Part shown: in pieces, positions 23,801 through 34,870 of the stretch
Layout of the letters: each line of letters begins with the position of its first letter
Numbering within the stretch: position 1 is the first letter of the stretch
Source of the DNA: Zantedeschia hybrid cultivar
Lineage: Eukaryota > Streptophyta > Magnoliopsida > Alismatales > Araceae
DNA length: 64,000 nt
Assembly: GCA_030544215.1 (NCBI GenBank)
Contig: JARZZO010000014.1
Coordinates: 17,022,234-17,086,233, forward strand
Direction of reading: 5' to 3'
Made by a program: the position numbers and the translations under genes
The notes under the pieces: model-generated
Seen by the model: the letters and a program-made list of their open reading frames with translations, nothing else
Databases searched by the model: none
What the model was told of the DNA's origin: nothing

Positions 23801-26319
23801 TGTACTTCGGCTTGGATGGCGGTTCTCCTTTCTTGATTGAAGGTGCGCCGCTTCTGCTTTACTGGGGGCTGGTCGGGATCGGTGTGGAGACGGTGCTCGG
23901 CTATCTCCGGGTCAACCCCGGGCATGTCCGATGGAGACCAGGCGAAGACGTCGAGATTCTCTTTCAAGAATTCGGTAAGCTTTTCTGCTTCAATCTTATT
24001 CAGACCGGAGCCTATCATCAGGACTCGTCCCTCGCCTCCCGGAATAGGGACGGCGAGGAGTGCTTCTCCCGGAGATGTCTCGGCTGATGACTCGATCGTC
24101 AGGGTTTCGGCTGCGGCCTTCCCTTTGACCGAAATCATGTAGCACTGCCGGGCTGCTTCTTGGTTCCCTTTGGCCTCGCCTATTCCGTGGTTGGTATGAA
24201 ACTTCAGCTTCTGATGGAAGGATGATGGCACGGCTCCGACCCCGCCGATGAGCCTTCGGCCGAATATGGCGTTGTAGGCTGACTCGATCTTTACAACGGC
24301 AAAGTCCGTTTCAACAGTTAATTGCCGGGGGGCGGAGCCTATGGTTACAGGAAGCCGAACAATACCCTCTACTCGGCAGGGCGAGCCGTTAAAACCGAAG
24401 AGGGGGCCCCGGTGAGGCTTCATGCTAGCCTCACTCAATCCCATCTTCTCAAAACAGTCGTAAAACAAGATGTTTGGGGCACTTCCATTATCCACAAAGA
24501 TCCTATGTACATCATAGCTATTTATTACAGCGTTGACGACGAGGGCGTCATCATGAGGGACCTGAACATCAGTCAGGTCCTCGGCGCCGAAGGTGATGTC
24601 TTCCAGACGAGGCCGCTTCGGCTCGCCGTCGACCGCCGCTACGGTGTTGCGTTGCCGCGACCTTGATCCCTCCCCGGGCCCTCCGGATATCATCATGATA
24701 GACCCAGAGCTGGGTCTTTGATGGGATGATTCAACCGGGGCCGAGGTGGCTTTTGGCGGAGGAGCGGCTTCTATCGCCGGGGGTGGTTGTTGTCTGGGTG
24801 CTGCAGGGACGTCCCGGTTCTGCTGCGGCGGCTGCTCCCGCCGATACTGCGGCAATCTCCCCTCTCGGATGAGGCGGTCGATTTCTTCCCGGAGCTGCCG
24901 GCACTCGTCCGTCGTGTGGCCGATCTCTCGGTGATATTCGCAGTATTTGCCGGGGTCCCTTCGGCGAGGATCGGTCTTGATGCGATCAGGCCACCGGAGC
25001 ATGCCCTTCACCTCCATGAGCATCCGGGAAGGGGGAGCAGGTAAGGGTAGGTACCGCGGCTGCGGGTCCCGTCGCCTCTCCCTGTCCCAATCCTCCCGGC
25101 GATAACGCTTCCGGGAGGGCTCTTGGTCCTCGGACCGAGGTCGGACCACCGGGGGAGCAGGCGTCGAGGTAGTTTCGGTTGCGCCTTTGCCCCTGGACAG
25201 CATCAGGGCCTCTCGGTTGATGTACTTATGGGCCCGGGCCACGAGGTCCTGGAAGGTAGGGGGATGGCGCTTTCCGATGGAGCCGAGGAGCCCCTCATCC
25301 CGGCACCCGCTGATCACGGCCGAGACCGCGATCGAGCTGTCGAGGTTTGGGATCTGGGCGGCCTCGGTCCGGAACTTGGTGAAGTATTCCTGGAGAGTTT
25401 CGGTGGGGCCTTGCCGGATGGCTAGCAAGCTGGCGGAAGTTTTGGACTGCCGGGTGGCATCATAGAACTGGTCGATGAACAACTGGCCCAACTGAACCAG
25501 GGAGTGGATGGAGTTGGGGGCCAGAGCCTCGAACCAGGTGAGGGCGATTTTTTCAAGGGTGAGGGGGAAAAGACGGCAGCGGACTGCCTCAGAGATCCCT
25601 CGGACCCGAAGATAAGTGTTAAACTTCTGGAAATGACAGACCGGATCTGTCATTCCGTCGTAGAGAGGGCCCTTCGGCAGCTTGAAGTTGGGGGGTACCT
25701 CGGTGGCTAGGAGCTCCGCCGTGAATGGGGTCTGCTCCAGGATGTTGCTAGTGAGGGGCGCCCCGTGAGGTCGAGACACCATCTGCTGCATCTCTTTGCG
25801 CATCGCCGTCAGCCACTGGTCCAGGTCCGGGGCGGTCGAGGTGGCGACGGATTGCCCTCCGGTTCGGGCCGGACGGTACTCTGACGAAGCATAATCCTGC
25901 TCCGTCAGGCGATCAGTGCGAGGAGTTCGGACAGGTAGCGTCGAGGGCTCGCTGTGCGTCTCCGCGGCCTCGTTGAGAGGAACCGGCACAGGCGCCGGCC
26001 GGAACCGGGCATCTTGTACTGGGCAGAGCGGGGGGAGCGGCGCCTGCTGAGGAGGCTGTCCCATCAGCCCCATGCGCTGGGCGATGGCGGATACCATCTC
26101 CTGGAGAGGCGCTAGGGACGTGACGGCAGCGGCCAGCGTTGCCACTTGCTGCTGGAGCACCCCCACTCGGTCTTCCGAGCCGAGAGACTCCGGTATGGTC
26201 GGTAGAGGCAGGCTCGGCGGGGCAGAAGGTGCGCCTTCGGAAGGCAGCATCTGCGCCGAGGCCTCCCGCGCTTCTGCTTCGCCTTGCCCGGATCGTCGGG
26301 TCACAGGTCGCTGAGACAT
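20809..26319 (-). CDS. Gag-pol polyprotein of Gypsy-1, intact (1836 aa)
   Basis: One uninterrupted frame encodes every retrotransposon domain. Gag (retrotrans_gag) spans about residues 200-370, with a zinc-knuckle-like CEYHREIGHTTDEC near 470. An aspartic protease at about 608 reads FVDNGSAPN, with Asn where most have Thr. Reverse transcriptase has DAYSGYHQI, MPFGLKNAGATYQR and YIDD at about 972. A first RNase H is followed by a second, archaeal-type RNase H (FVDGSACSTGSG, about 1265), the mark of the Tat lineage. Integrase has an HHCC zinc finger (about 1486-1520) and catalytic D, D and E in GIDLLGP, SDNGKQF and GQVEVVN, and ends with a GPYRV C-terminal domain. The product makes and inserts element cDNA. 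The start at 26,319 lies 36 bp inside the 5' LTR. Confidence 0.95.
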   Translation of the reverse strand: MSQRPVTRRSGQGEAEAREASAQMLPSEGAPSAPPSLPLPTIPESLGSEDRVGVLQQQVATLAAAVTSLAPLQEMVSAIAQRMGLMGQPPQQAPLPPLCPVQDARFRPAPVPVPLNEAAETHSEPSTLPVRTPRTDRLTEQDYASSEYRPARTGGQSVATSTAPDLDQWLTAMRKEMQQMVSRPHGAPLTSNILEQTPFTAELLATEVPPNFKLPKGPLYDGMTDPVCHFQKFNTYLRVRGISEAVRCRLFPLTLEKIALTWFEALAPNSIHSLVQLGQLFIDQFYDATRQSKTSASLLAIRQGPTETLQEYFTKFRTEAAQIPNLDSSIAVSAVISGCRDEGLLGSIGKRHPPTFQDLVARAHKYINREALMLSRGKGATETTSTPAPPVVRPRSEDQEPSRKRYRREDWDRERRRDPQPRYLPLPAPPSRMLMEVKGMLRWPDRIKTDPRRRDPGKYCEYHREIGHTTDECRQLREEIDRLIREGRLPQYRREQPPQQNRDVPAAPRQQPPPAIEAAPPPKATSAPVESSHQRPSSGSIMMISGGPGEGSRSRQRNTVAAVDGEPKRPRLEDITFGAEDLTDVQVPHDDALVVNAVINSYDVHRIFVDNGSAPNILFYDCFEKMGLSEASMKPHRGPLFGFNGSPCRVEGIVRLPVTIGSAPRQLTVETDFAVVKIESAYNAIFGRRLIGGVGAVPSSFHQKLKFHTNHGIGEAKGNQEAARQCYMISVKGKAAAETLTIESSAETSPGEALLAVPIPGGEGRVLMIGSGLNKIEAEKLTEFLKENLDVFAWSPSDMPGVDPEIAEHRLHTDPDQPPVKQKRRTFNQERRTAIQAEVQKGLDAGHLREVHHPEWIANVVMVPKKEGKWRMCVDFTNLNKACPMDSFPLPRIDQVVDATSGHELLSFLDAYSGYHQIRMHPDDESKTSFTTDLGLYCYTRMPFGLKNAGATYQRLVNKVFAPQLGRNMEVYIDDMLVKSRIASAHLADLAETFSAHRRYKIKLNPAKCAFGVASGKFLGYMVTRRRVEANPEKISAIVQMRPPANIREVQKLNGRIAALSRFMSRAADYCFPFFKLLKKASNFEWTEECQAAFDQLKAYLAKVPILSKPVPGEPLSLYLAVSETALSAVLIREQEGIQKPVYYTSRALQEAELRYLALEKLALALVSTARRLRPYFLAHSVKVLTDQPLRQVLSRPEVSGRLAKWAIELGEFDISYAPRVAIKAQALADFIAELTPGASEAPQPVPNATEAEATSAPIPADEWRLFVDGSACSTGSGAGWILASPEGVVTEYALRFSFPATNNAAEYEALISGLRAAKKLGVRNLKAFSDSQLIASHISGEYEARDAMMASYLQVTRKILAQFDSYEVVRIPRAENARADALFRLASTQDGGGGRMILVEELAEPSLGETKAMLVAEAEAEAETWMTPLVAFLFQGEVPPDPKEAKRIRQHSSHFLLLDGALYKKSFGRPLLRCLGPAEANYATKEVHEGVCGAHAGGRALAHKLLRQGYWWPSLREDALALVRRCDQCQRYSSLIHQAAALLTHLSDPWPFAQWGIDLLGPFPVAAGQRKFLIVAVDYFTKWVEAEPLAAITDSNAWNFVWKSIICRFGIPRAIISDNGKQFDSRRFSDNCASFGILHKFTSVAHPRTNGQVEVVNRSLLQGLKTRLGEAKGRWVEELPSVLWAYRTTSRTPTGETPFRMAYGVEAVIPVEIGLPSPRVIAYDPKANDEGLKDHLDLIEETRDRARVRLAAYQQRMAKYHNARVKPRCFEVGSLVLRNAHASKPAEASGKLAPNWEGPYRVREVIRRGAYRLETLSGQPLPRTWNVERLRRYYV

Positions 26320-26337
26320 GACTTGTTTTGTTGGTTT

Positions 26338-26355
26338 CCCACAGACGGCGCCACG
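26338..26355 (-). promoter_or_regulatory. Primer-binding site of Gypsy-1
   Basis: Reading the minus strand, the 5' LTR end CATCA is followed after two bases by TGGCGCCGTCTGTGGGAA, a typical plant gypsy tRNA primer site. The exact tRNA was not determined. Confidence 0.75.
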
Positions 26356-27410
26356 TGATGTAGACTGGATCTATCACGACCGGATTCCGAGGCTGGAACC
26401 CGGAGAAATGGATCCGAAGCCGGTTCGGATCGGTGTTATTGAGGCCCGACGGGGATCCGGAAGGCCGAGGAGGCGGAGGCGAAGACGAGGGTCCGAAGGT
26501 CGAAGGGCGCTTCGGTCGGTGCGGGCTCGTCTCCGGGAAGTCGGGGCCGAGGCTCCTTCGGTGGGCGAAGGGGCGGCGTGGATGAAGCTCTATCTGGCTG
26601 TATTGCCGATAGGCAATGGAACCGAAGCCGACGGTCCGAGGCCGGAAGGGTCTCGGACTCGGTTTGCTCTTGGATAGTGAGCCCAAAAGCCCTTTTTGCC
26701 AGACGAGGGGACAGCGCGGGGCCGAGTCTCCTGTTGCGGGGCAGCCGTCGCACGGCGTCGAGACCAGGGAGAGGAATCCGAGGTCGGCGGCCGAGACCGA
26801 CTCGGGAAGGTCGGCGATGATTCGAACCGAGTTCCTGCAGGAGGGAAAGAAGAAGAAACCGGTCAGCAGGAGTCCCGGGCTCTGGCCCTTAGGAACCCCC
26901 TCCGACGGTCAAGTTAGCTTCTGAAGATGATTCGATTCAGAAGGCAAGAAGTAGCTTTAATGCTTTTTGGACCGTAGTCCTTAAGGGGTCTCGGAGGCAA
27001 AGAGTTGCATACTTTTGGCAATAAATAGCGGTGTATTTATAGCAGAGGATAGAGGTTGGTTAACGGTGGTAGCCGATATAGTATTATGTTTGGGCTTACT
27101 GGTAAACCGCCATAGTGCCGGATCTGCCACCAAAGTGGGCCGGACTCGGCTATCGGGCCGAAGGGGGTTGGGCCGCTGAGGGGCCGAAGCCTGCTGGGCC
27201 TTGGGCTGCCGTGCTGTTCCCGGGCCTTAGGCTGATGGGCCGCTGACGGGCCGAAGCCCGTTGGGCCGGGAGCGCCGGTGCCGCTTGGGAGGCCGAGGGC
27301 TGCTGGGCCGCCGATGGGCCGGAGGCTCCCGGAGGGCCTGATACTGCTGCTGTTGGGCTGAACGGGGTTTGGGCCTTCTCTAATGGGCCGAATCGGATTC
27401 TGCCTCATCA
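26356..27410 (-). repeat. 5' LTR of Gypsy-1
   Basis: A 1055-bp copy of the LTR at 13,547. A TATA box (TATAAATA on the minus strand) at 27,034-27,041 is the likely promoter for gag-pol. Confidence 0.92.
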
Positions 27411-27760
27411 ACGGCTAAAGATAAATGTCGATAAAAGAAATATTAGTCAACGACTAAAACATGACCGTCTACAATAGTACTATATGTCGACGGCTATGAC
27501 TACCGTTTACATATATTTAAGATATATCAACGACTAAAGATGTAGCCGTTGACATATGTTGTATATGTCAACGGCTATAACTCTAGCCGTTGACATATAA
27601 TAAAGATAAAAAATACAAATAAATATACTTAGATTATATCAACGGTTACGCTTGTAGCCGTTGACATATCCTTTTATATGTCAACGACTACAAATTAGCC
27701 GTTAATATATCCTCATGTCAACGGTTAGACCTGTAGCCGTGGACAAAGACCTGTAAGACT
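27411..27760. repeat. CACTA left subterminal repeats
   Basis: Many direct and inverted copies of TATGTCAACGGCTA / TAGCCGTTGACATAT are spaced 30-60 bp apart. The same motif precedes the retrotransposon at 13,530-13,546 (ATATGTCGACGGC), showing that the retrotransposon split this array. Such repeats bind the transposase in CACTA elements. Confidence 0.8.
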
Positions 27761-28690
27761 TGAGCCCCGCACGTCCTTCCCTTTCCCTCTTCCTCTCTCC
27801 CTCTTTTCTCCCTTCCATGCCCTACCCCTCTCTCCCCCCCCCAGCTCGGCTGGCCGCCGTCGTCTGCTCCTCCGTGTGTTGCCGCCGCCGACCGCCATCC
27901 TCCCCCGCTCCGATTGCCGACCCCCGAACGCCATCCTCCCCCGCTCCGGTTGCCAACCCCCGACCGCCATCCTACCCCACCCTTCCCTTTCCACCTCCCC
28001 CTCTTTACCCCCTCCCATGCCCTAATTGATTGCCGCCCCCCTCCCTCAGCTCGGCACGAGTCGTCTGCCACTCTCGTCGTTGCCGCTGGCCTCCTACTCG
28101 GTAGGCTGTTGTCCGTCGCTCCCCTCCTGCTCGGCCTTCTTTGGGCCATCGCCGTGCCATCACCACCTCCACAACCTTCAACATCACCTTCCTTCATCAA
28201 GTCCACCCAAAAAAAGGAGACGAAGCCGCCATGGCCTCCCGCAGCGACCAAAAATCTCGTATCCGTCGTGCGCTGCGCATCCGCGGCGTATATCTTGGCG
28301 AGGGAGGGATCGTGGAGCGTTCCCCCAGTGAGCCTGAAGCCCATGATCGAGGATGATGACGACGACAGCGGAAGGGCCGAAGGGTTTCCAAGGGCGCCGT
28401 CGCAGGCATATTGAAGGATGAAGGAGTCCACGTATGTCGGGGAGGGGGGTTCGAGCAGGGTGCCGCCGCTGGCATCTTCTTCGGTTCTGGCAGGGAAGGG
28501 GGGATTTGGAAGACTATGATCTCAGTTATCATTCAGAGATACGGCGGCGGCGGTGGTGATCCCTGACGACTCAGTGACGCTCGTGGCCGCGCAGGCCCTA
28601 CTCACGGCGGCGCTCAGGGTCGGTGCAGTGGGGCTGCTCGTGGGCTCCGTGGTGCTCGGGGGCCTTCAGGAGTCCGATTGATCAGAACCC
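27761..28690. other. GC-rich, coding-like segment inside the CACTA element
   Basis: This block is far more GC-rich than the rest of the CACTA interior. Long open frames exist on both strands (a 237-aa minus frame at 27,718-28,431 and several plus frames), but none was recognised and most are Pro/Ser- or Gly/Arg-rich, as expected from composition alone. It may be captured host gene sequence (for example a first exon), since CACTA elements are known to pick up gene fragments. No function is assigned. Confidence 0.3.
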
Positions 28691-31600
28691 CGCAACCTGT
28701 TCGACAAAATGCTCCTTGGAAGTTTCCAGTATATTATTCTGGCGAAAGTGGTGCGTACAGGAACCGTGAGGTATGATGCACCATCATTCTGAATTGACCT
28801 TCTAGTATCTGAGAAGGGAGCAAGCCTGTAGGTTTTTTCAAAAGACAATGGATATGATATGGTTTGAACGTAAAGTTACTCCTGTTGCTAATAGATGTAA
28901 AGCATCAGAGAGAAAATGTATCACAAGCTCTTAAGGTGATCTTGCACTTTATCTCTTACCTATTTGTTCCATCATTTTTCTGCCATATTCCACTTTGGAA
29001 CATGTCTCTTGTACCATTCCTATCTTCTGTTTGCTATGCTTTTCTTATTGCTCTAGACTCATGCCTCATAGTGAGATCAATGCATAAGCCAGTTGCACGA
29101 GTACCCCCAAATCTGAGCACCAGCAATTTTTATCGAGTTGGCCATTTTTTATCCGAGCACCCACGAACCCTTTAAAATTTTTCTCTTTTATATCACTAAC
29201 GAAATATTTTGAAAATTTTCTGGTTTTGGCTTACTGATTTTCTGGTTTTAATTACGTTTTTAAGGTTGCTGTGTAATTTCGTCATCTTCAGCTAGCCATG
29301 ACAGAACTTGACCCAGTGTGGGAATTGTGTCAGCATCCCACATGGAGCAGCTTGGAAAGGCTTTTATTATGGATGCTTCCACCAACCATGGGATGATGTG
29401 GGAGGATACAAACGAATATTTTAGGAGGTTATGGTTCAAAGGAAGAAATTGAAGACAATAGAAAGGAAAGGCTTTCAAGGCAATGCATTTGCAATTCAGG
29501 TAAAAGAGCAGATTGCATTTATGGTGGTCTATATTTGTATGGAATCACATTGTTAGATTACATTGTAACTTACACTGGAAGTTGAGAAATATGATACTCA
29601 GCTGGGGCGACGCTCTACGTTGTCATCATCACATTTCTTAAGACCTTATTTAGGTTAATTTGGAAACGACATGGGACTTGAGATTCTTGAAGGGTTGAAC
29701 AAAATGTTTTAGACATCCCTTTTGTTGCATTATGTATGTAACATGACAAATGCCAGATTGATCTTGTGGGGGATCTTACATGGTAAATAGGATCAAGCAT
29801 ATTCTTAATGGTGTTTCTTTTCATGGGAACTTTTATCTTACCTTAATATCAAATTCATATCCTTAATGACTTTCCATTCATAAGAACATGAATTTCAAGT
29901 CCTCCGGCAAGAGCAATGGCGGCATCACTCACCACCAACATCTACCAGCAATGGAGGCAAGTGAAGTAGTGGAGGACGTCGAACGGTTAGGCGGAGAGAG
30001 GGAGAGTGGGCGGTCCCAGGCAATGTGAGGGTAGGGTAGGGGGAGGATAGACGAACATGGTGGCAGTGCAAGACTGGAAGCAGAGGAGGGCGATTCATGT
30101 TTGAGGTATCATGATGCTGTCGATTCATTTTGTATTCAACCTGATGAGCATATCTATTCTCTTGTCACCCTTTTCTCGTCTGGTCATTTTTTATTAAAAT
30201 TTGCTGTTCTCAGCCTTCCTGGTATGTAATCAGACAGTGGAATAATTTGTGTTTACTCAGTTTTATGAGTTTGAAATCAGATTCTGTATGTTGAAACTAC
30301 GCAGTAGATCTAAGATCATTCGAAGATTTTGTTGGCTTCATGATTTTGCCAGCAATGCATGACAGACCTTTTCACATGGGGAGCTTGATTACAGTTCTTT
30401 TATAAAGTAAATATCACTTCTTATGGGATTGCGACCTGAAATTCCCCAGAAGTTTAGCTATTTCAAATCTAGATATGTATTCTGGATGAAAATATCAGAC
30501 TTTTCGCCTGTGGTATGTAGCCGTGCACATTCAGCGTGAGTGCCGTGCTTATCTTTTGTGTACTATTCCTACAGAATTTCCTTTTAGTTAGCCAATTGTC
30601 TTTGTTATTTATTGCCCTTGTCCTTTCAAAGAAAAATAGCTTTTTGCCCAGATGTCAAATGCCGATGACGTCATCCTTATCTCCGATTGTTGTTGCTCCG
30701 ATCTTCTACCGTTTTGGCCGGATCACGCTCCATGAATAAAATGATTTTTGTTTTCCTCCTTCGCTGTTTGTGAATCCATCTAAGGCCCACCTACAAGGGA
30801 TGTCAATGGTAACCGACAATCATACCGGACAGTTTGAGAGTAATCTTTTTATCTCCGACTAGTTAATATGGAAATGGATATGATGGATTCAAAAATATAG
30901 TCTTACTTTAAAAATCACGATCCTCTACTATCGGTGAGTTTACATTATTATATTTTGATATTACTATATATCTTGTCATTTTTCTTGTTTGATTTGTCTT
31001 TTAAGGATATTGTGGACTTTTAAGTGAGAAATTTATGTTAGTGGGATTTAGTTGGTCTATTGTTTTATGCTATGTTGTTGATGAGGTAATTTTAATATGA
31101 GTGATTTGTTCTCAAGGAATAATTATTTTTTGTGTTTATCTTTTGCTTCAAATATATAATTTATAGTAAATTTGTACTTCAAATTTGACTTTCGTTTCTT
31201 CTCATTTTGACCATTAGCTATCCGACAATATGTAGACAATTGCTTCTATCTGGATATTAAGAAGCGATTCCGGATATCCACTTACACGATAGTTATAGGC
31301 AACGGATGTGGAGTCTATTTTGCGGATGCAAAAACAGATAGCTTACTTAACTGCACTGTTTTTGACCTCCTTGACATCGTAGGACATACTCCAAGTGATG
31401 CACCAGACGTCTAGCTTTGTACGTTCTCTAGTTCTGAAACTCCTGCAGATTTTGATATTTTTCTGTACTTAACACCGCTTCAGTTTATGCCTGATATCTT
31501 TCTAAAAATTTGAACATTTTTATATTACTTTGGAGCTTGGAACATTTAGTTTGCAACTTCTAATTTGGTTCCAAATCTTGTTGATGCTTTCCCTGATATC

Positions 31601-34021
31601 TTTACTTCCACTCAATTGATTGAAGGTGGAAAAACAATGGATGCGGTGCGTAAGGCTAACAATTAAGTTGTCATTCAAATCTTTTAGTTTTTGCTTGGAC
31701 CGTTTCATTTTGTATCCATTTCCAAATTTGAACTTGTTTTGTAATTTTGGAACATTGTAACTTTTATTTTTGTTGCCAAATATGTGATTTTTTTTTCTTC
31801 ATATTTTTACTTCATTCAACTGACTGAAGTGAAAAAAAAAGACTGATCGCATATGTAAAGTTGACAATCAAGACTGTAAAGTTCAGATGCATTACTGTTT
31901 GATGTATGTTGTGGGACAGGAACTATTGGGTTAACCTTGGCACATCGTGTTGGCATGGTAATATTCAAAAATCACGTTCACTGTATTAATTTTCTTTAAG
32001 GCCATTTCATATTTTTCTCATTGACTTGGGTATGAAGAGAGATGTCCACTCATTTTGTAGGTTTCTTGTGCGGTTATTTGCAGGGAAAAGTTTGTACATT
32101 ATATTTCAGTCAAATCATGCATCCTTCATCTCATGGATGTCTAAGGGCAACCTAATTTTCCCTAGAACACAAACCAAGAAATCTAATGATTTGGAATGTT
32201 GATCGCGATTTTTGAAATGTTTTAGTTCCTCTTTATCGGAATGTAATTTATACCATTCATTGTTGCTAAACCACCGTCAGTGTCTGTCTCTCTCCTCATT
32301 TATGATGCTTGTCAGTTGGGAGAGAGATACATGCATGGATTTTTTGATTGGTATTTAAGGCAATACATGTAGTAATCCTTATTGGGCATCTTTTTCAGTT
32401 CTCACTAGAAAGGTGTAGTTACTGATTTGTATACAGATTCAAGCGTGGAGCAGGTTTCTATGTTTGACACTTTCATTCAAGCATGGAGCAGTTTTCTATG
32501 TTGGACACTTTCATGTACTGTTATGAATTATGTCTGTTTCCTTGCACATTAACCAAATTCTGTACAACCTCAAATAGTGGACCTCTAAAGCCTGTTGTAT
32601 CTTTCATATTGTACATGATTATTCAAATAATTTTCTCATCCTACTTCTATGCTTGCTAGGTTGTTGGCATTGAAATGAATAATTCAGCAGTTTCAGATGC
32701 CCAAAGAAATGCGGAAATTAATTGAATAAAGAACTGCAGGTTCATCTGTGGGAAGGTAAAGATTCAACCTTTTTGTTGGCTAAATGTTCAACCTATAATT
32801 TTGTTTACCTGTGGACTGGAGTGAATTGTTAGATTCTTTTTTAGGATATAATGGTGATGGTGCCGTTGGTGTTGAAATTTTCAAATGAGGAGAGCATCTA
32901 TATTCATACCTCCCCCTATTTGTGTTTTTTTTCCGATGAGATTAGGCATCTCCCGTGACTATTGGTGGTCTAGAATACCTATGGAGAAATTTCCTGTCTG
33001 CAACCAAGGACCATCATGCCTTACTCAGCAGTCAGCACCATTTGAAGGTCCTTTTCCCCCCAAAACACATGGTTCCACATACTGTTCCTTCTTATCACCC
33101 ACCACCCCTACCATAAATTTTGGGTACCGAAGGTGCCGCAGCATACAAATTTCTAATTAACTATAATTGTTTTAACTATCAGATCTTCTTGTAAGATCAA
33201 ACTGCTCAAAAGATGGTAACAGGAAAGACCCTTCCCTATGTTAAAAAATAAAATAAATAAATAAAAACCATCAAAAAATTTTAAATATTCATTGCCTCCC
33301 GAGGGTTGTTTCCATCCATCCCTTGGAACTTAATATTTGATCATCCGATCATGAAATTTAACCATGGCCATCCAATCGGGTACCACGTTCGAATTTTATG
33401 ATCAATGGTGTAAATTTTTTTAAAAAAATAATAAAAAATAGAAAGTTATATCAGGTTCGTTCACCATTCCTTAGCATTTTAATTTTGAACACCAATTAAG
33501 GAGTTTAAACTATGTGCCGTCCCGGGGTCCGATCCGGACCACCGATCGGATCCAGAAATTGATGACTGAACATATTCCTTTCCATATTAAAAATGCTATA
33601 GTCCAAGGACCATTCTGAGGTTCCACTAATATTAAGTAAGGTTTATGTTATGCAGTGATTAACCTTGAATAATATCTAGGCTGAAAAAAAAAGGCAGTTC
33701 TGAGCATACTGACTTTAGAGCCCTGAGAGAGGTAAATGGTTGAGCATCGCTTCTTGTCAATGATGTCGAAAGTAGGAACATGATCCTCTTGATATTCGTT
33801 GTAGAGTTTCATACGTTTGTTTGAATTGTTTTTTATGTACTAGTTCATAACTGGGAAAATTAACCTACCAGAAAGAATGCTGATTGCGTGCACTTTAACT
33901 TTGCACACGGCCATAGCCAATAGAAGCAGGATCCAGTGACTTTGACATGGAATTCTACACCTAAAATGCTTTTTCCTTACTGTTTCTCCTTTCATTCCCT
34001 ATGAAATTTGAAGGGCTTTTA
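28691..34021. other. CACTA interior, non-coding as far as seen
   Basis: No transposase or other known protein is visible. Short stretches look like old exons (for example around 29,290-29,500, containing a KEEIEDNRKERL-like reading), but no frame extends. Around 30,790-31,330 there are GGATATCC-type motifs reminiscent of other small DNA elements. Assignment is uncertain. Confidence 0.35.
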
Positions 34022-34215
34022 GCAAATAACCCCCTGAAGCTTGTATATGCAGAACCCCCCTATAAACTGCGTTTATGCAAAAACCCCCCTATAAAAACAC
34101 TGTATACATAAAGAACCCCCTATCGGCAAACAAAAAGTCTTGTAAAATGCATATATGCATGAAAAAAACCCAATGTAACCATTGTATCCATAAGGAATTC
34201 CCTATCGTCAAGACT
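34022..34215. repeat. Short tandem repeat of about 36 bp
   Basis: Three or more degenerate copies of a unit containing ACCCCCCTATAAA..GTTTATGCAAAA lie in tandem just before the CACTA right subterminal array. Confidence 0.5.
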
Positions 34216-34389
34216 ATATGAATGTTTATTTGTATATGTGGATGTACTTTTTTTGCAGTTTCGTGAATGTGTTTATTTTAAAGTGTGAATATGTTTATTT
34301 GTGTATGCTTGTATGGATGTTTATGTACAAATCGATGTATCTACAGGTTTTTGTATATAATTTAAATATTTTAATTTTTTTTTTTTTTA

Positions 34390-34867
34390 GTATCCATTTG
34401 TCAGCGGCTAAGGCCGCCGCTGACAAAAGTCTCTGGTGTTAACAAAACCTTTGTCAGCGGCTGTGCAACCGTTGACATATAACATTTGTCAGCGGTTAAA
34501 ATTGCTGACAAAACCTTTTGTCAGCGGCTAAAAAGCCGTTAACAAATAGTGTTTTTGTCGACGGTTGACAGAAGCCGTTGACATATGTGTCTTTGTCAGC
34601 GGCTAAGAAGCGGTTGACAAATAGTATTTTTGTCTGCGGTTGACAGTAGCCGTTGACATATGTGTTCTTTGTCAGCGGTTTCTATCCGTAGACATATACA
34701 CTATATGTCAGCGGCTTGTGAGAGCCGTTGACAAATATATGCCAACGGCAGTTTTGTCCACGACTTTGTCAGCGGCCGTTTAACCGTTGACATAAGGTTT
34801 TGTCAGCGGTTCTTTTGTATTTGTCAGCGACTTTTAGCCGCTGACAAATCCTGTTTTCCTTGTAGTG
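34390..34867. repeat. CACTA right subterminal repeats and terminus
   Basis: More than ten copies of TTGTCAGCGGCTA or its complement TAGCCGTTGACA occur up to the terminus, which ends in TTGTAGTG at 34,867, followed by the TSD ATG. Confidence 0.88.
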
Positions 34868-34870
34868 ATG

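Larger units (their letters stand above)
13547..27410 (-). mobile_element. Gypsy-1: complete Tat-type Ty3/gypsy LTR retrotransposon
   Basis: LTRs of 1054 and 1055 bp (13,547-14,600 and 26,356-27,410) start TG and end CA. The 5-bp TSD ACGGC flanks the element (13,542-13,546 and 27,411-27,415). The coding strand is minus: 5' LTR at the right, primer-binding site at 26,355 and below, gag-pol 26,319-20,809, polypurine tract next to 14,600. About 6 kb lies between pol and the 3' LTR and holds an antisense spliced gene. By eye the LTRs differ at about 18 substitutions and one 1-bp indel, under 2%, so insertion was recent. The second RNase H domain and the antisense gene place it in the Tat lineage. 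Confidence 0.93.
13502..34867. mobile_element. CACTA (En/Spm-type) transposon, non-autonomous, carrying a nested retrotransposon
   Basis: The left terminus reads CACTACAAAGAGGAGGAG followed by ATTTGTCAGCG. The right terminus on the complementary strand reads CACTACAAGGAAAACAGG, again followed by ATTTGTCAGCG. The 3-bp TSD ATG is present at 13,499-13,501 and 34,868-34,870. Both ends carry many subterminal repeats of the type TGTCAACGGCTA / TAGCCGTTGACA. The span is 21.4 kb, of which 13.9 kb is the inserted Ty3/gypsy element, leaving about 7.5 kb of CACTA. No transposase (TNPD/TNPA-like) frame was recognised, so mobility would need a helper element. Confidence 0.9.

Noticed and set aside
27718..28431. 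A 237-aa minus-strand frame in the CACTA interior as a real gene
   Set aside because: No recognisable domain or splice context. It is Gly/Arg-rich in its second half and overlaps open frames on the other strand. Kept only as a possible captured fragment.
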